Assembly (NCBI GenBank): GCA_022316685.1
Contig: JAKJHU010000030.1
Span: forward strand, 6,933,360 to 6,997,359
Length of the DNA stretch: 64,000 nucleotides
Source of the DNA: Progne subis subis
Lineage: Eukaryota > Chordata > Aves > Passeriformes > Hirundinidae
Direction of reading: 5' to 3'
Shown here: in pieces, positions 1-11,346 of the stretch
Layout: the number at the start of each line of letters is the position of its first letter
Position numbering within the stretch: position 1 is the stretch's first letter
Made by a program: the position numbers and the translations under genes
Notes under the pieces: model-generated
What the model was told of the DNA's origin: nothing
The model's database searches: none
The model's input: the letters and a program-made list of their open reading frames with translations, nothing else

Positions 1-3000
1 GCATAGTATTGGCATCTTTCTCCAAGTTAATTATGCTCTATTATGCTTCTAATGCTGTCATTATTTTGGTGTCCTCACTTTTAGTCTCCTTCTTGGGTAT
101 TTAGTTGGTACATCTTTGGTTCTCTCTTTTTCTCCAGTTCACAGTCTTTTCATATATTGCACAGATTTATTATGGATTTGTGGATATGAGTAATGATGTG
201 TCACTTGAGATTAGAGAGAGCAGTACTGTGTCCATTTTGTAGTTTTCGGTGCTCTGATTAAGCTGATTGTTATTCCTTTAGATGGAAATTATTTTCAGAA
301 AAAAAAACCCAACAAAACAAAACCAAAAGAAATGGAATGCATTCCTTAGTGGTATCATGAATTCCTTCCTAGTCCTGGAATTTCTGTGAATTGTGAATAC
401 TGGGAGAATATGTAAAGGAAATTAGGGTAGATTCTACCTCCAGTAATCTTAACTTTTATGAAATGTAATGGAATAGAAAAGGGTATTTTTTTCTTTCTAT
501 AGGTAAATGCTTATGGTATCCAAAGCCTGTAATCCTTGAAGGTCGTCCCACAGCAACTCCTACTGACTTCTCTGGTATTTTGAGCTGAAGTAATGCAGAG
601 ATAAATATTTCAAGGATCAGGCTTGATATGTTTGGGGATGGGGTGTATTGACTGCAGCGTACATAAGTGTAGCAACATTTTTTCCCTTTAAATTCAAAAT
701 GAAATTATTAACATCAAAAAAACTCTGACAGTCAAGAAACTCCAAAGAAAAGATGATCTGCAAAGATTGGTTTAAATCCTGCTATCTGAATCACAGGTGC
801 AATTCCTTTTGATGTCAATGGGAATATTGTCTTTGTTACTAAAAGTAAAATATGACCTGTTGTCTATTTGCTTGTCTGTTATGGAACTACACATGAGGCT
901 GCAGAACCAAACAGACGAGCCTGGGCAGATCTGATAGCTTTTGAGGACTGTTAGTCTTGAACCTGGTATTTGCATGAAACTACACTGAATATTTTATTTT
1001 GTATACTTTAGGCCAGTGCTAAGTAAAGAAAACACTCATAATACAATTATTCAGGATCTGGAACATTTTTTTGTATTCTCTGTTTTATTTTTATTATTAG
1101 TATTTGTTTGAGTCTTTTGCCCCAAATCAACTCACACTTACTCTATGTTCTTAAAAATTTAACACAATTGGAAAGACTACTTTTTTAACTACTGAACAAT
1201 ATATTTCCATTAAGTTTTCTTTGAACCATATGTAGATTCCAGCAGATCCTGTTTTTTATGTTTCTTCTCTGCTGCCATACACCAGTGAGAAACTACCAAG
1301 TCATTACATACGACAGTCGTCTGAAGCATTGCGTCTGTTGGAAATATACCTTGCTTAGCTGATTTTTTCACAGTGATAATTGCCAAAGTTGGCCATTAGT
1401 TATAACTTTATTAAAAAGTTTTTGCTCATTAGGCTTTAGGAAATATTTTAGATTAATTTGAAGAAATGGAGATGTGCAGTTAGATGATGATGTAGTTGTG
1501 TGCTGGATTACTGAGGTTTACTGAGCAATTTCTAGTAACAGAGCAGATTCTCCCACCTCACCATTACTCTGTGCAGGACATGCTACTCTCTTTCTTTTGA
1601 ATTTTTTTACATATCCCTTTACCTGCTGTAAGCTCCATGACTCCTTTTGTGCCTGACTGAGAAGGGCAAATGGCCACGAGAAAGCAAGACCTCTCTGAAG
1701 AATATGTGGTGAAATTCCCCCAGGTCTTTAAACATTCTTCAGGGAAGAAAATATTTGACCCTAGTTTGTCCCAAAGAAGACAAGTCTTTGTAATTGACCT
1801 GGACAAATAAATCACATAGAAATAATCTTTCAATTTTAAAATAATTATATACAACTATGGCAAAGCCAAAGGAGTTGGCATCTATATTTACATGGTAGGA
1901 GATAGGGCACCTCAAGCCAGTTGGTTATAGCAGGCCAGTTTGGGAAACTCAGCAATTTAAAGGTAATATGGAAACAGGGTGGAGCTGGAAGAATGATAAC
2001 TAACTAAATAAATGGTGATGTTGTGTTTTCATAAGAAAAAATATTGAATAAAAAAAATTGAAATAAAAAATATTGAAATAAAACAGGGGAAAATTAGGAT
2101 TGTTATACCTTCCTAGAATTATGTGTAGTATGTTGACTAGCCAGTACATTTCTAGATTATTTTGGTCATATTCCTGGGAAATAAGCCAATACTGGTAAAT
2201 AGACTTGGTGTTTGAAAAGCCTTTAGGATTAATCTAGTGATTACAGTGTTGTAAATTTGGAATTTGACTCTAGAAAATGTAATCCATTTGACTTTATGAA
2301 AAATACAGATTTTGAAAAGATGTGAAAGGTAAGTTGCTTTGAATGCTATATATCACGTTAGTTACAGAAAAAATGGGAAATATTTCAGAAGTCGAAAAAT
2401 GTATTTTGAACACATCCTGAGTCAGAGAATCTAACTGAAGTCATTCTCCTGGTAAACATTTTCCTACCTGTGTATATTCCAGCACCATCCTTACATGTGT
2501 TATGCACCTCCCTCATTCTTATCCAAAATCTTAATTATCAGCATTAAACAATTAAAACAATTTGCATCAGACAAAAAGTATCATTTTTGCCCAGTGCCAT
2601 CAATCTGTTCTTTGGTTTATTTACTGTGCAGGTGAAGTCTGTGACCTTTTTTTCTACCGTAAGTGTTTATTAAGAAGGAAGAAGTAAAGTTAGCTTGTCC
2701 ACTTTAGTGAGTTCAATTTTCTGTAAATAAGAAGAGCACATATTAAGGTTTCTAACATAATTCTCTGACATACACATTTATTAAGGGAATCCAGTTTCTT
2801 TTTTAAACTAATTCTTTTCTCAAACTTTCAAACAATTCCAGGTAAGCCTAAAGTTAGTCAGTATTTCTTTTTAATAAAGCTGGGTTTTGTAGTACTGATA
2901 TTTAACTAATAATTTATTGTAAATGGTGTCTTTATTTTAGTGTATTGAAAGCTTGATAACCTTCAATTTAATGTGGACACCAGTGAAGATCTTAAGATAA

Positions 3001-3780
3001 TTTACACACTACTTCAGTCACTTCAAGTTATACAGACTCATTTACATGTAAATTTTGCTTTTATAGGGAAAAGTATGTTGTTTAGTAATATATATGTGTT
3101 GTTCAGTTCTGCAAAAATATCCAAGTAATGAGCTTTTGAACTTATGTTGAAGTGAATTAAGTAATTCTGTAAAATATCAATTAAGCATTTCCCTCTCAGT
3201 AACAACAAAGTGGGAATTCCATAAAGAGTCTATTTCTGCCCAGTACTGAAGGGGTCTCTGTTGGTTGCATGGTAGGCAGATGGTAAAAGAATCAATAGAA
3301 TTGATGTCTATGGACCTTGTCCTGCTTCTTTTACTTTGAATATGGAGAAATTTCCATGGCTTCTGTTGTTTTCAATGACGAACTGTAGAATACGTAAGAA
3401 CTGCAGAGTTTCACTTTGTCATCATGCTGCCAAATAGATATAATGAAACAGTCTTGAATATTAAGGTACATGCAAGTGTAAATTTGATTGTAATATCATC
3501 TGTGACTTGTAAAAATTAGAAAGTCAGTTTTATTTTTGTGTAAATTTTCTTGTATTTAAGGAATTTTTCCAGTCAAATACGTGCCCATTAATTTTCAATG
3601 CATTGTGGTTAACATATTATTTTGCTAAAATCCCTGGCAGTCTTCTGTGAAGTACTTAAGAAAGCGAAGCTTTAAAAAAGTGTTTGAAAAGTAGTCTGTT
3701 TATAATGCAGAATAGAGATGTAATTCCTCTGAAAAGTATGTTTTTTACAGTCAAATAATTTTATAACTAATAGATAAAAG
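1..3780. other. AT-rich noncoding DNA, no gene recognised
   Basis: All six frames are broken every few dozen codons, and no splice-bounded open segment, RNA gene or recognisable transposon was found. Local features are an A-rich patch at 301-330 and AT-rich imperfect repeats at 2041-2084. An open stretch of 96 codons on the - strand at 1564-1854 has no protein-like composition and is probably chance. A short imperfect inverted repeat lies at 1695-1707 and 1732-1742. Confidence 0.6.
2041..2084. repeat. AT-rich imperfect tandem repeat
   Basis: About three copies of a roughly 15-base unit of the form attgaaataaaaaa follow one another with small length changes. This is a simple sequence repeat with no sign of being part of a transposon. 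Confidence 0.6.
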
Positions 3781-6700
3781 GCAGGAGTGTGGTTTATTAG
3801 AAAACATCCCATTCCAGTAGTCAAGGTTCTAATCAAAATCCCAGTCCTTGTGGAGTAATCTAAGGATTTTCTCTTCGGTTTTCTTAGTTGCTTTTTGAAC
3901 TATTATCCCAGTAATGAGCAAGTAACAAAACTCAGCTGTACCTATGAAACTACCACCTATCACAGTTCTTTCAGTCTCAAACAGGATAACCAGAGCATAA
4001 CTACTGTGAAGCAATACAATTATGAATTTCTTGAGGGGGAAAAAGGAGAGATAAGGGCACAGAAGTCAGCTAACACTGATGCATGGGTGGCTACATCATG
4101 GAAAGGGTTAATAAGATTTTCATTTTAGATAGTTGCCGTGGTAACAATCAGAGAGCTCAGGCTGTATCTTTTCTATTTGTGGGGAATGTTTAGATTTACA
4201 GAGTAGCTCAGCTTATTATATATCTGCCTTGATTGCTGGATAAGGTTCGTTGATTAAAAACAGAATAAGATGCATTTTTATAATACTGAGGGAACCCACT
4301 GCCCCCTGCCTCTGCCTCCCATCACTCTTTGTCCAGATCTCTCTCAGCTCTCCCAGCACTTGCCCGCTGCCCAAGGTGTGGCTGTAAATCAAGTTTCACT
4401 TGAACTTTCAAGGAGCAGGGGCTGGATCTCCCTGAGCTGCATGGAGCCAGGGGCACTTGATCTGTTTTTTTCCTTCCAGTGGCTGATGTGGACCTAAGGA
4501 CATGGTGCCACCAGCTCTAGGTTTGAACACTGCTTCTTTTGTTTGATGCTGTAGCTTGTGTTTGCTTGTTCACCGTCCACAGCTTAGTGAAAGAAAGTTT
4601 GATCAAAGGTCACGTCTGCAAGTGGAGGAGCGAAGAGGCAGATTTCCATCATCCAACTGTTCTCAGAATTAGCAGGAGCTATCAGAGGCTCTGCAGATGT
4701 GACCACCTCCCTTCAATGTGCAAATGAGATCTGACTTGTGAGAATCAGGCGATTATTCATTACCTTCCCTGAAAAACTGAGAAGGCTTGTGGTGACAGCA
4801 GCACCTGTGTAGAGGGTGAGGTAACCCGGAAACCTGGAGGGAGGCTGCCACACCAGACCAATGCCCCATGCTGATGGCAGCTTCACACATCACCTGAAGG
4901 CTCATATCTCTCGGGAGCAGGGAAAAAGCCCTGCTCAGCTGGAACACCAGGTTCAAGTCTGCCTTGAACAGCTGCTGCCACTTAGTGCCAATTGATACGA
5001 GGTAGTTGTTTGAAATTGATATGGTGGCTGCAGTAGTGTGTCATTTTAATGCCTAATTATGTGATAAGGAGAGAAATTCTGGTATAAAGTTGTACTAACT
5101 TGTGGGGTTTGATAGCCTGGTCTGCTCTGATTCTGCCAATTTCTAAAGCTTTTGCTCTTTGCAAGCTTGATTTACCTCTGGTGCTTTGTGGTGTTAGGTT
5201 GCTTTCTTGGCTCCATAACACACAACTGAGGGTCTTTCTTTCACTTTTATTGGCTTCGTTGGTATCTTGAAGTGCTAGGAACATTTGGAAGCTGGCATTT
5301 TTTTTTTTTCCCTTTCTCAGGTATCTGAAAATTAATTCAAAAATTTTACTGGAAGGATAAAGGATTTTATTTTATTGGATTGGGTGTTCTTTGAAGCAGG
5401 GAAGACCTTCAAGGAAAAAATTACCTTTTGGAATTAAGAAGTAATTTTTTGTGAGACTGGTCTTAGTCAACAGTAGAATGGTTTTCTAATCACTTAAATT
5501 CAATCTGCAGTGTGGTGGTACTCAGCTTGACTCCTATTACTACTCTGAGTTGTCATTTCATACAGCAACAGCAACAAAATTAACCTCACCCCTGTATAGG
5601 CTCTGTGTGCAAATCCATTGTTCTTTTTTGATGCTCCCTACTTTTGAAAGTCAGCCCACTCCTACGTGAGGACCACTCCTTAGATTTGTGGTGTCTCAGA
5701 GTCTTTACAGGTCCCAAGGTGTCCTATTAGAGAGCACTGAGCTGCATCGCTGCTGGCCCAAAGTGGCTTCATCGATAAACTGGCAACTGATAAGTGTTTG
5801 ATACCAACAGTCTTTAGTCATAGATGGATCCAGTTACTGCATTAATCAAATTCTCACTGTTTTTCTTCTACACATGGAAGTGAATAAATCCATCAGCTCC
5901 CTTTAAGCAATCACCCTTTTATCATCACTGTCATTTAAACATAGGATACCAGCCAGTGTATATCCATCAGTCCCAGAAATGATCTTTGGTTGTTAGGGAA
6001 ATTCTTGATGCAAAAAAATTTTAAAAATCGAATTAATTTCTTTCTGAGAAAAAGGTCCTTGAAGTAAATTTGTCAAGCTTCCAGTTTCTTTGCTTATTGT
6101 TACTTATTTCAAGTGATAGTGGTTTTTTGGTTTTTTTTTTTTAGTTCTCTAAAATATGTTTATATGGGAGGGGTTTGGGCAATGTTCATTGTTATTTTCA
6201 AGTTATAAACATAGCACTGGGTCCCTGTCTCCCTTTTACCCCTTCTTTTATGTGTAAATGTTTCATAACTATCTGTATGAAATTTCAAAGTGAAATGCAT
6301 ATTCTTGGAACTGTTTTTCCTTATGGAAAGTCTTTTACCCTTAACGTGATTGTGTTCAAAACCAAAAGCCTGAAAACAGCATTCCTACACTGCTTCTTTG
6401 TTTCCAGATTTTAAGATCTATTATGCAATAGTGTAGTGCTTAATCATAATTATGCATTCATGATGATGTTTGTACTGGCTTAACTCAGGAATAGTATGAG
6501 AAAGCTAATCTTGAAGCTACAGGCTGTTTTCCTGGACTTCAGATTCTGATCTGAGTGTTTGTTGAGTCTTACTAGAACCAGAGCCCTGTACTCACCAGTC
6601 CTGCTGCTGGATTCTCCATCTTTTATCTCCAGTCCCAGTGAAGGAGCTTCACCCATTCTTTTGAAACATTTTTTTCATGGAAACTTGCATAGTTGCAGTT

Positions 6701-8377
6701 CTTGGTCATGCTGTATGTAATCAGTACATAGAAACAATTTAAATGACAGCTGTGTTACACAACGGTGTCATATGAACTACAAAAACTGAGGATACTTTTC
6801 ATCTGTCATTGGGCATTTTAGGGAAATTAATTTTATTTTTTCTGTGAGAACAGTAAAATAAAATCCTCATGCTCCTAAGGCAGTGGGGGAAAAATTGCGT
6901 AGCATATTCTTCAACTGGAAGAAAGTAACTGCTTGCAGGGTAAAGGTGCTGCTTTGCTCAGTTCATCTTCTTGGTCCAAGCTTTCTGAAATTATAAAGAA
7001 AATTTAAGTGCCATGAATCTGTAATTCAGATCTCTGACAGATCATATTGATGAGAAAACACAGGATTTTGGAAAGTATTTTCTCTGAAATCCTCATATTA
7101 ATCAGTTACTTAATACTACTATTATTTATTTTAAAATCTATGCAAAATTTGATAGTATAAAAGAAAAATCAAAACTCCTAAAATACTGCACAGTCATACA
7201 TTAAAATCTATTGAACTGATTTTCTTTTGAAGTCTATTTTAATATTTTGAGGGGTTTTTCACTGATAAGATTTGGGAAGGGGTTTTGAATGGAATAAAAA
7301 AAAAATTAGATGAAAACACAAATCATATCTTATCAAAGTTTAACCAGCTAAAGGAAATTTTGCAACATTCCATTTATGATATACTAGAAAAAAAGAAGTT
7401 GTAAGTGAATAGATAATGACCAGATAATTCCAATTATCTGTAAACTTTTCTATCAGTATTACATATATTGTGTGTGGGTAAAGTTAATTGCTCTCCTCAT
7501 TACTTGTGAACAAAAAAGCATAGACTAATAGTAAAAATCACTAAAGGAACTTTGTTCCAGTTTATTTATGCATAAGCTGTCAAGTATCGTGCATAATTCA
7601 CCACTGTACCAACTAGCAACACACTCGGAGGAGACCATTTAAGTTTGGGTTTTTTATGGACACAAGAAGCTGATTTTAAAGCCATCCCTAAGAAGATTGT
7701 CCTTGATTTTACATTATCCTGGGTGGGTGTTTCAGTTTTTTCCATTTACTTTCATACTCGCTGGGGAAAAAAATATCCTAGTGTCTTCTTAATAGTGATG
7801 GAATTTTCTACATGAAGATGTAAGGAGGAATTAGGTTTTACCCCATAATTATATATTAAATCAGTGTTAAAATACGGTTGTAATCAAATCCTTTCATATC
7901 CCAAGGCCACACATTTGATACAGTACATTGGAAGGTCAGAATACTTAGCTGAGTATACACCCCTTGAGACTCAACAGATGTACAGATACGTGGCCTAATC
8001 CCAAAAATGCATTCATAAGTCTGGAAGATCAGAATTGAGCCTTAATTCTCTAAAGGACTGCCACAATGTTGTGTGGTCCTTTCATCCAAATTAGAATGAT
8101 TCATTATGCCTAGTCCATTAGCACCATCAGGGATAGGTGTGGGCCATAAAATCTGCATTAGGATTTCTAAATATGTCAAGGATAATCTTAAAAGGAGATA
8201 AACTGGAGTATTTTAACTGAACTAAAAATAATAAATCAAAGTTGTACATATAGGCTTCTGGTTGTTGAATCATGCGTTAAACTTCTACCTTAAATGATTA
8301 TTCTATCTTAACAAATATAAAACTTGGGCAGAGGATTGCATGCTCTTACTTTAAAGTACCACATTTCCTCTTAGTAA
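3781..8377. other. Noncoding DNA, mildly GC-richer at 4290-4960
   Basis: No gene is recognised. A 61-codon - strand opening (3829-4014) and a 77-codon + strand opening (3895-4128) overlap each other, lack convincing splice signals and match no family I know. The piece at 4290-4960 is richer in G and C and has overlapping short open frames on both strands, which is what GC-richer noncoding DNA gives by chance. A stretch around 7560-7660 has a mixed, non-repetitive texture that could be conserved noncoding DNA, but nothing more can be said. Confidence 0.5.
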
Positions 8378-8378
8378 A

Positions 8379-8405
8379 GATAGATAGATATAGATATAGA
8401 TATAG
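8379..8405. repeat. GATA / ATATAG microsatellite
   Basis: Two and a half gata units run into three tatag-containing hexamer units. It is short and imperfect, and likely polymorphic but functionally neutral. Confidence 0.75.
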
Positions 8406-9010
8406 CTAATAAAATCTGGCATAAAAATCTTTAAAAGTTCTCAAAAAAAGTCATAGATTCTTTTCTATTCCCCAATTCTATTATAAATTACAAAATAGAG
8501 AGGAATTTATATATAATATTCTGTGTGCATTCAGTGTGTGCATCAGTGAAGTTCAAATATTGTGTAATACATCACCAAGAGAATTACACTGCAGTACCTA
8601 CACCATTGACTGCAATGCCTTTGTATTGAATATGTATTTCATAAAGACCTCACAATATTCATTGGAAATGTAATCCTAATAGAGCTGCACTCGTTTATAC
8701 AGTTAAAATATTGGGCAAGCATATACAAAGAACATTTTATTTTCTCCCTCTTTAGTTTTGAGAAAGCAAAAAAAGGTTGAAATGAAAAAAAGTTATCTTT
8801 TACTACTGCTAAAGTGTTGACTTATTCACTGTTCATGACAAAAACATTCACTTTCCTAAAGTGAAATATGCAACCTGTGTTTGCAGTTCCAAACAAAGTA
8901 ATAAATATATATAATAAGCAGAATCTATAACTAGCTATTCTGTAGTTCTGTGTAATGGATAATTTATAGAAGGCTTTATGCATGTCCTTTTTTATTTTTG
9001 TATTTTTAAT

Positions 9011-9300
9011 GGATTCATAGAATCGTGGAGTGGTTTTAGGTTGGAATGGGCCTTAAAAATCATCCTCTTCCAACCCTCCTGCCTGAGACAGGGACACCTT
9101 CCACTAGACCAGGCTGCTCAATGCCCTGTCCAGCCTGGCCTGGAACACTTCCAGATATAGGGAATTGTATTCTCTGAGCAACCTCTGCCAGTGCCTTACC
9201 ACTCTCATAGTGAAGCATTTCTTCCTTGTATCTAATCTAAACCTACTCTCCTTCAGTTTAAAACCATTCCACTTTGTCCTATCATTACCCCTTTTTCTGT
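9011..9300 (-). mobile_element. CR1 LINE, 5'-truncated 3' end
   Basis: The + strand begins with ggattcatagaatcgtgg, the reverse complement of the CR1 3' terminal repeat, so the element lies on the - strand with its 3' end at the low coordinate. On the - strand the reading up from about 9290 gives WNGFKLKESRFRLDTRKK, then RVVRHWQRLLRE, then LEVFQARLDRALSSLV. This is the known C-terminal tail of the CR1 ORF2 protein, followed by the short 3' UTR. Only about 0.3 kb survives, as is usual for CR1 copies truncated during target-primed reverse transcription. The distal tail is nearly free of stops, so this is a moderately young copy. It has no promoter, endonuclease or reverse transcriptase core and cannot be active. 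Confidence 0.93.
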
Positions 9301-11174
9301 TCCTTAGATAAAAATAAACTTGGGATACATGAAATTTGGACTTTGGGAAAAGGTGATTTAAATCATCCATTCCAGGATAAGAAAAAGCATAACAAAGAAA
9401 AAAATTATTAAATTCACCTAAACTAGAAATTATTCAGTACCACATTAAATTAAGCTGGAGATACAGCAGTTATTTTGGATGCCCTTGGCGTAAATAACTA
9501 GACCATGGGACTAGGTTGAATTAATCCATATGCAATATAAATGCCTTCATGTCTTCTGGAAAAACCTCTGTAATTGTCCCCTTGATCATCTGAAATATCT
9601 CTTGTCACATTAACTGCCCCAAGCCCAAATGATACTAGTGCAAAGTGAGAGACCAATTGTCAGAAGCTTACAGGGACTGGTGGTTTATCCCACAGTTTAG
9701 TCCACCAGCCTAGCCAGATGTTTGCAGAACTGCAGCTGAGCCATATGTGAGAAATGTTTGGCAAAAGTGAAATAAGTTTCATTCAAGCAAGAGCATTCAA
9801 AAAGTGTTTACTGGCAAATAGCAACATGGCCTCGTTAGTAGAGAGATGAAATTCTTAGAGCACACAATAATTTACAACAGTGAGGTTAACCCAGGAGGAA
9901 AAATGCACTGATAATTCAGCGTGAAAGTGTGCAAGCAGCACTGCATTATATCTTGTCTAAAGATAAGTTATATAGTGTGTGATTTCATCGGTACAGGTGC
10001 ATGTCGTCTCTGAAATAGTATTATCCAAAGTATTCAACTTTACAGTTGAGCAGGAAGATTCAACACCCATGGCAGATACCTGAACACTAAGACACTGACA
10101 GTGCTCATGCTACCTACAGGTATCAACTCACCACAAGAGAGATGGTTCACTTAGAGTTCTCAATTTTCAGAATATCCTCGGTACATTTATGCTAATCACA
10201 GCACTGACTAAGAACTATTTCCTGGTTCTGGTCATTGTTTAAACACACAATACATATATACACTGCTTTCCCAAAGAACAAAACAAACAGGAAAGAGAGT
10301 AGAAGGAAAAATCAAATGAGTAAGTGAAGTCAAGAGAGCGGTGGCAAAATACACTGCTCTCTATCCCATGCTCATTGAGAAAGGATGTTATCTATACATA
10401 GTCAGGTATTTATTAAATGGGAAAAAAGAACAGGGAGGAAATGGCTGGGGAGCAGCAACCGTGTAGCGAAGCCAGATGAAGGCTTTAGAGGAAGGAAGGA
10501 CCAGAGAAGAAAGCCCTTCAAGACAGAATGATGTGGGCAGTGGAAGATCACTGAGTGTTCAGAGATCCATTTTCCAGCTTTTCCATTCCTGTTTCAATCA
10601 GTTGGTTGTCACCTCCTCCAGGACCCCAGAAGCAGACGGAATCACCAGGAGACAGCTAGGTCCAGGTATTCCAGAATATAGATTTGTTTAAAAGTTTTTA
10701 GAACTGGGGAAGAGTTTGAAGATGGGTTCCAAGGGTTAAAAATAACAAATTGAAGTTGCTTTTGACAGTATTACTTTATACCTAAATTACATTTGATTTA
10801 TGTTTAATTTACAGATTTGAAAAAAAATGCACTCTTGTTAGGTAAAATGAATTGAACCCCATGTTTAGCACACATTTCATTTGCATTAGGCAGCCACATT
10901 TGATAGTAATAAGAATTTTGAAATCATATTAAAATCCTGACAAGTGTTGGAAAATATTAACATACCTAGGATGTGGGGATTTTTTGTTTGAATAATTTCT
11001 TTGGTCTGCTTTAGGTTTGTAGATGAAATGTACATAGTGATACATGGTGAAATGTATGTTCAGTCTTGTCACTTGACAAGTGATGATCCCTTGGGGTAAA
11101 CAGCAGGGTTTCACAGTTGCAGGGAATCCCAGCTGTCTTTTGGGATTCCATCTGTGTGCACATTTCCTTTCCCC
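9301..11174. other. Noncoding DNA, nothing recognised
   Basis: No gene, RNA gene or clear repeat was found. An opening of 71 codons at 10476-10691 (+) sits in a purine-rich patch and has no family resemblance. Sequence around 9900-10020 is mixed and non-repetitive, with a short local inverted repeat near ttatatcttgtctaaagata. Confidence 0.5.
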
Positions 11175-11346
11175 GTTTTTGTTTGTTTGTTTGTTTGTGG
11201 TTTTTTTGTGTTTTTTTTGTTTGTTTGTTTGTTTTTTGTTTTTTGGGTGTGTTTTTTTTTGGTTTTTTTTTTTTTTTTGTTGTTGTTGTTGTTTGTTTGG
11301 TTTTGGTTTTTTTTGTTTTTTTGGTGTGTGTGTATGTGTGTGTTTG
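11175..11346 (+). repeat. G/T-only simple-sequence tract
   Basis: From 11175 to 11333 the + strand contains only G and T, 159 bases in a row. It consists of tttg units, long T runs, gtt units and ends in a tgtgtg stretch interrupted by one A at 11334. The long open frames here (Lys/Thr-rich on one strand, Phe/Val/Cys-rich on the other) are produced by the repeat and do not encode a protein. The transcript of the + strand would be a GU-rich element of the type bound by CELF-family proteins; that is family knowledge, and nothing shows that it is transcribed. Confidence 0.9.

Noticed and set aside
3829..4128. Hydrophobic - strand peptide (GSFIGTAEFCYLLITGIIV) resembling a membrane segment
   Set aside because: Single short segment in a stop-rich region with no splice sites or family match.
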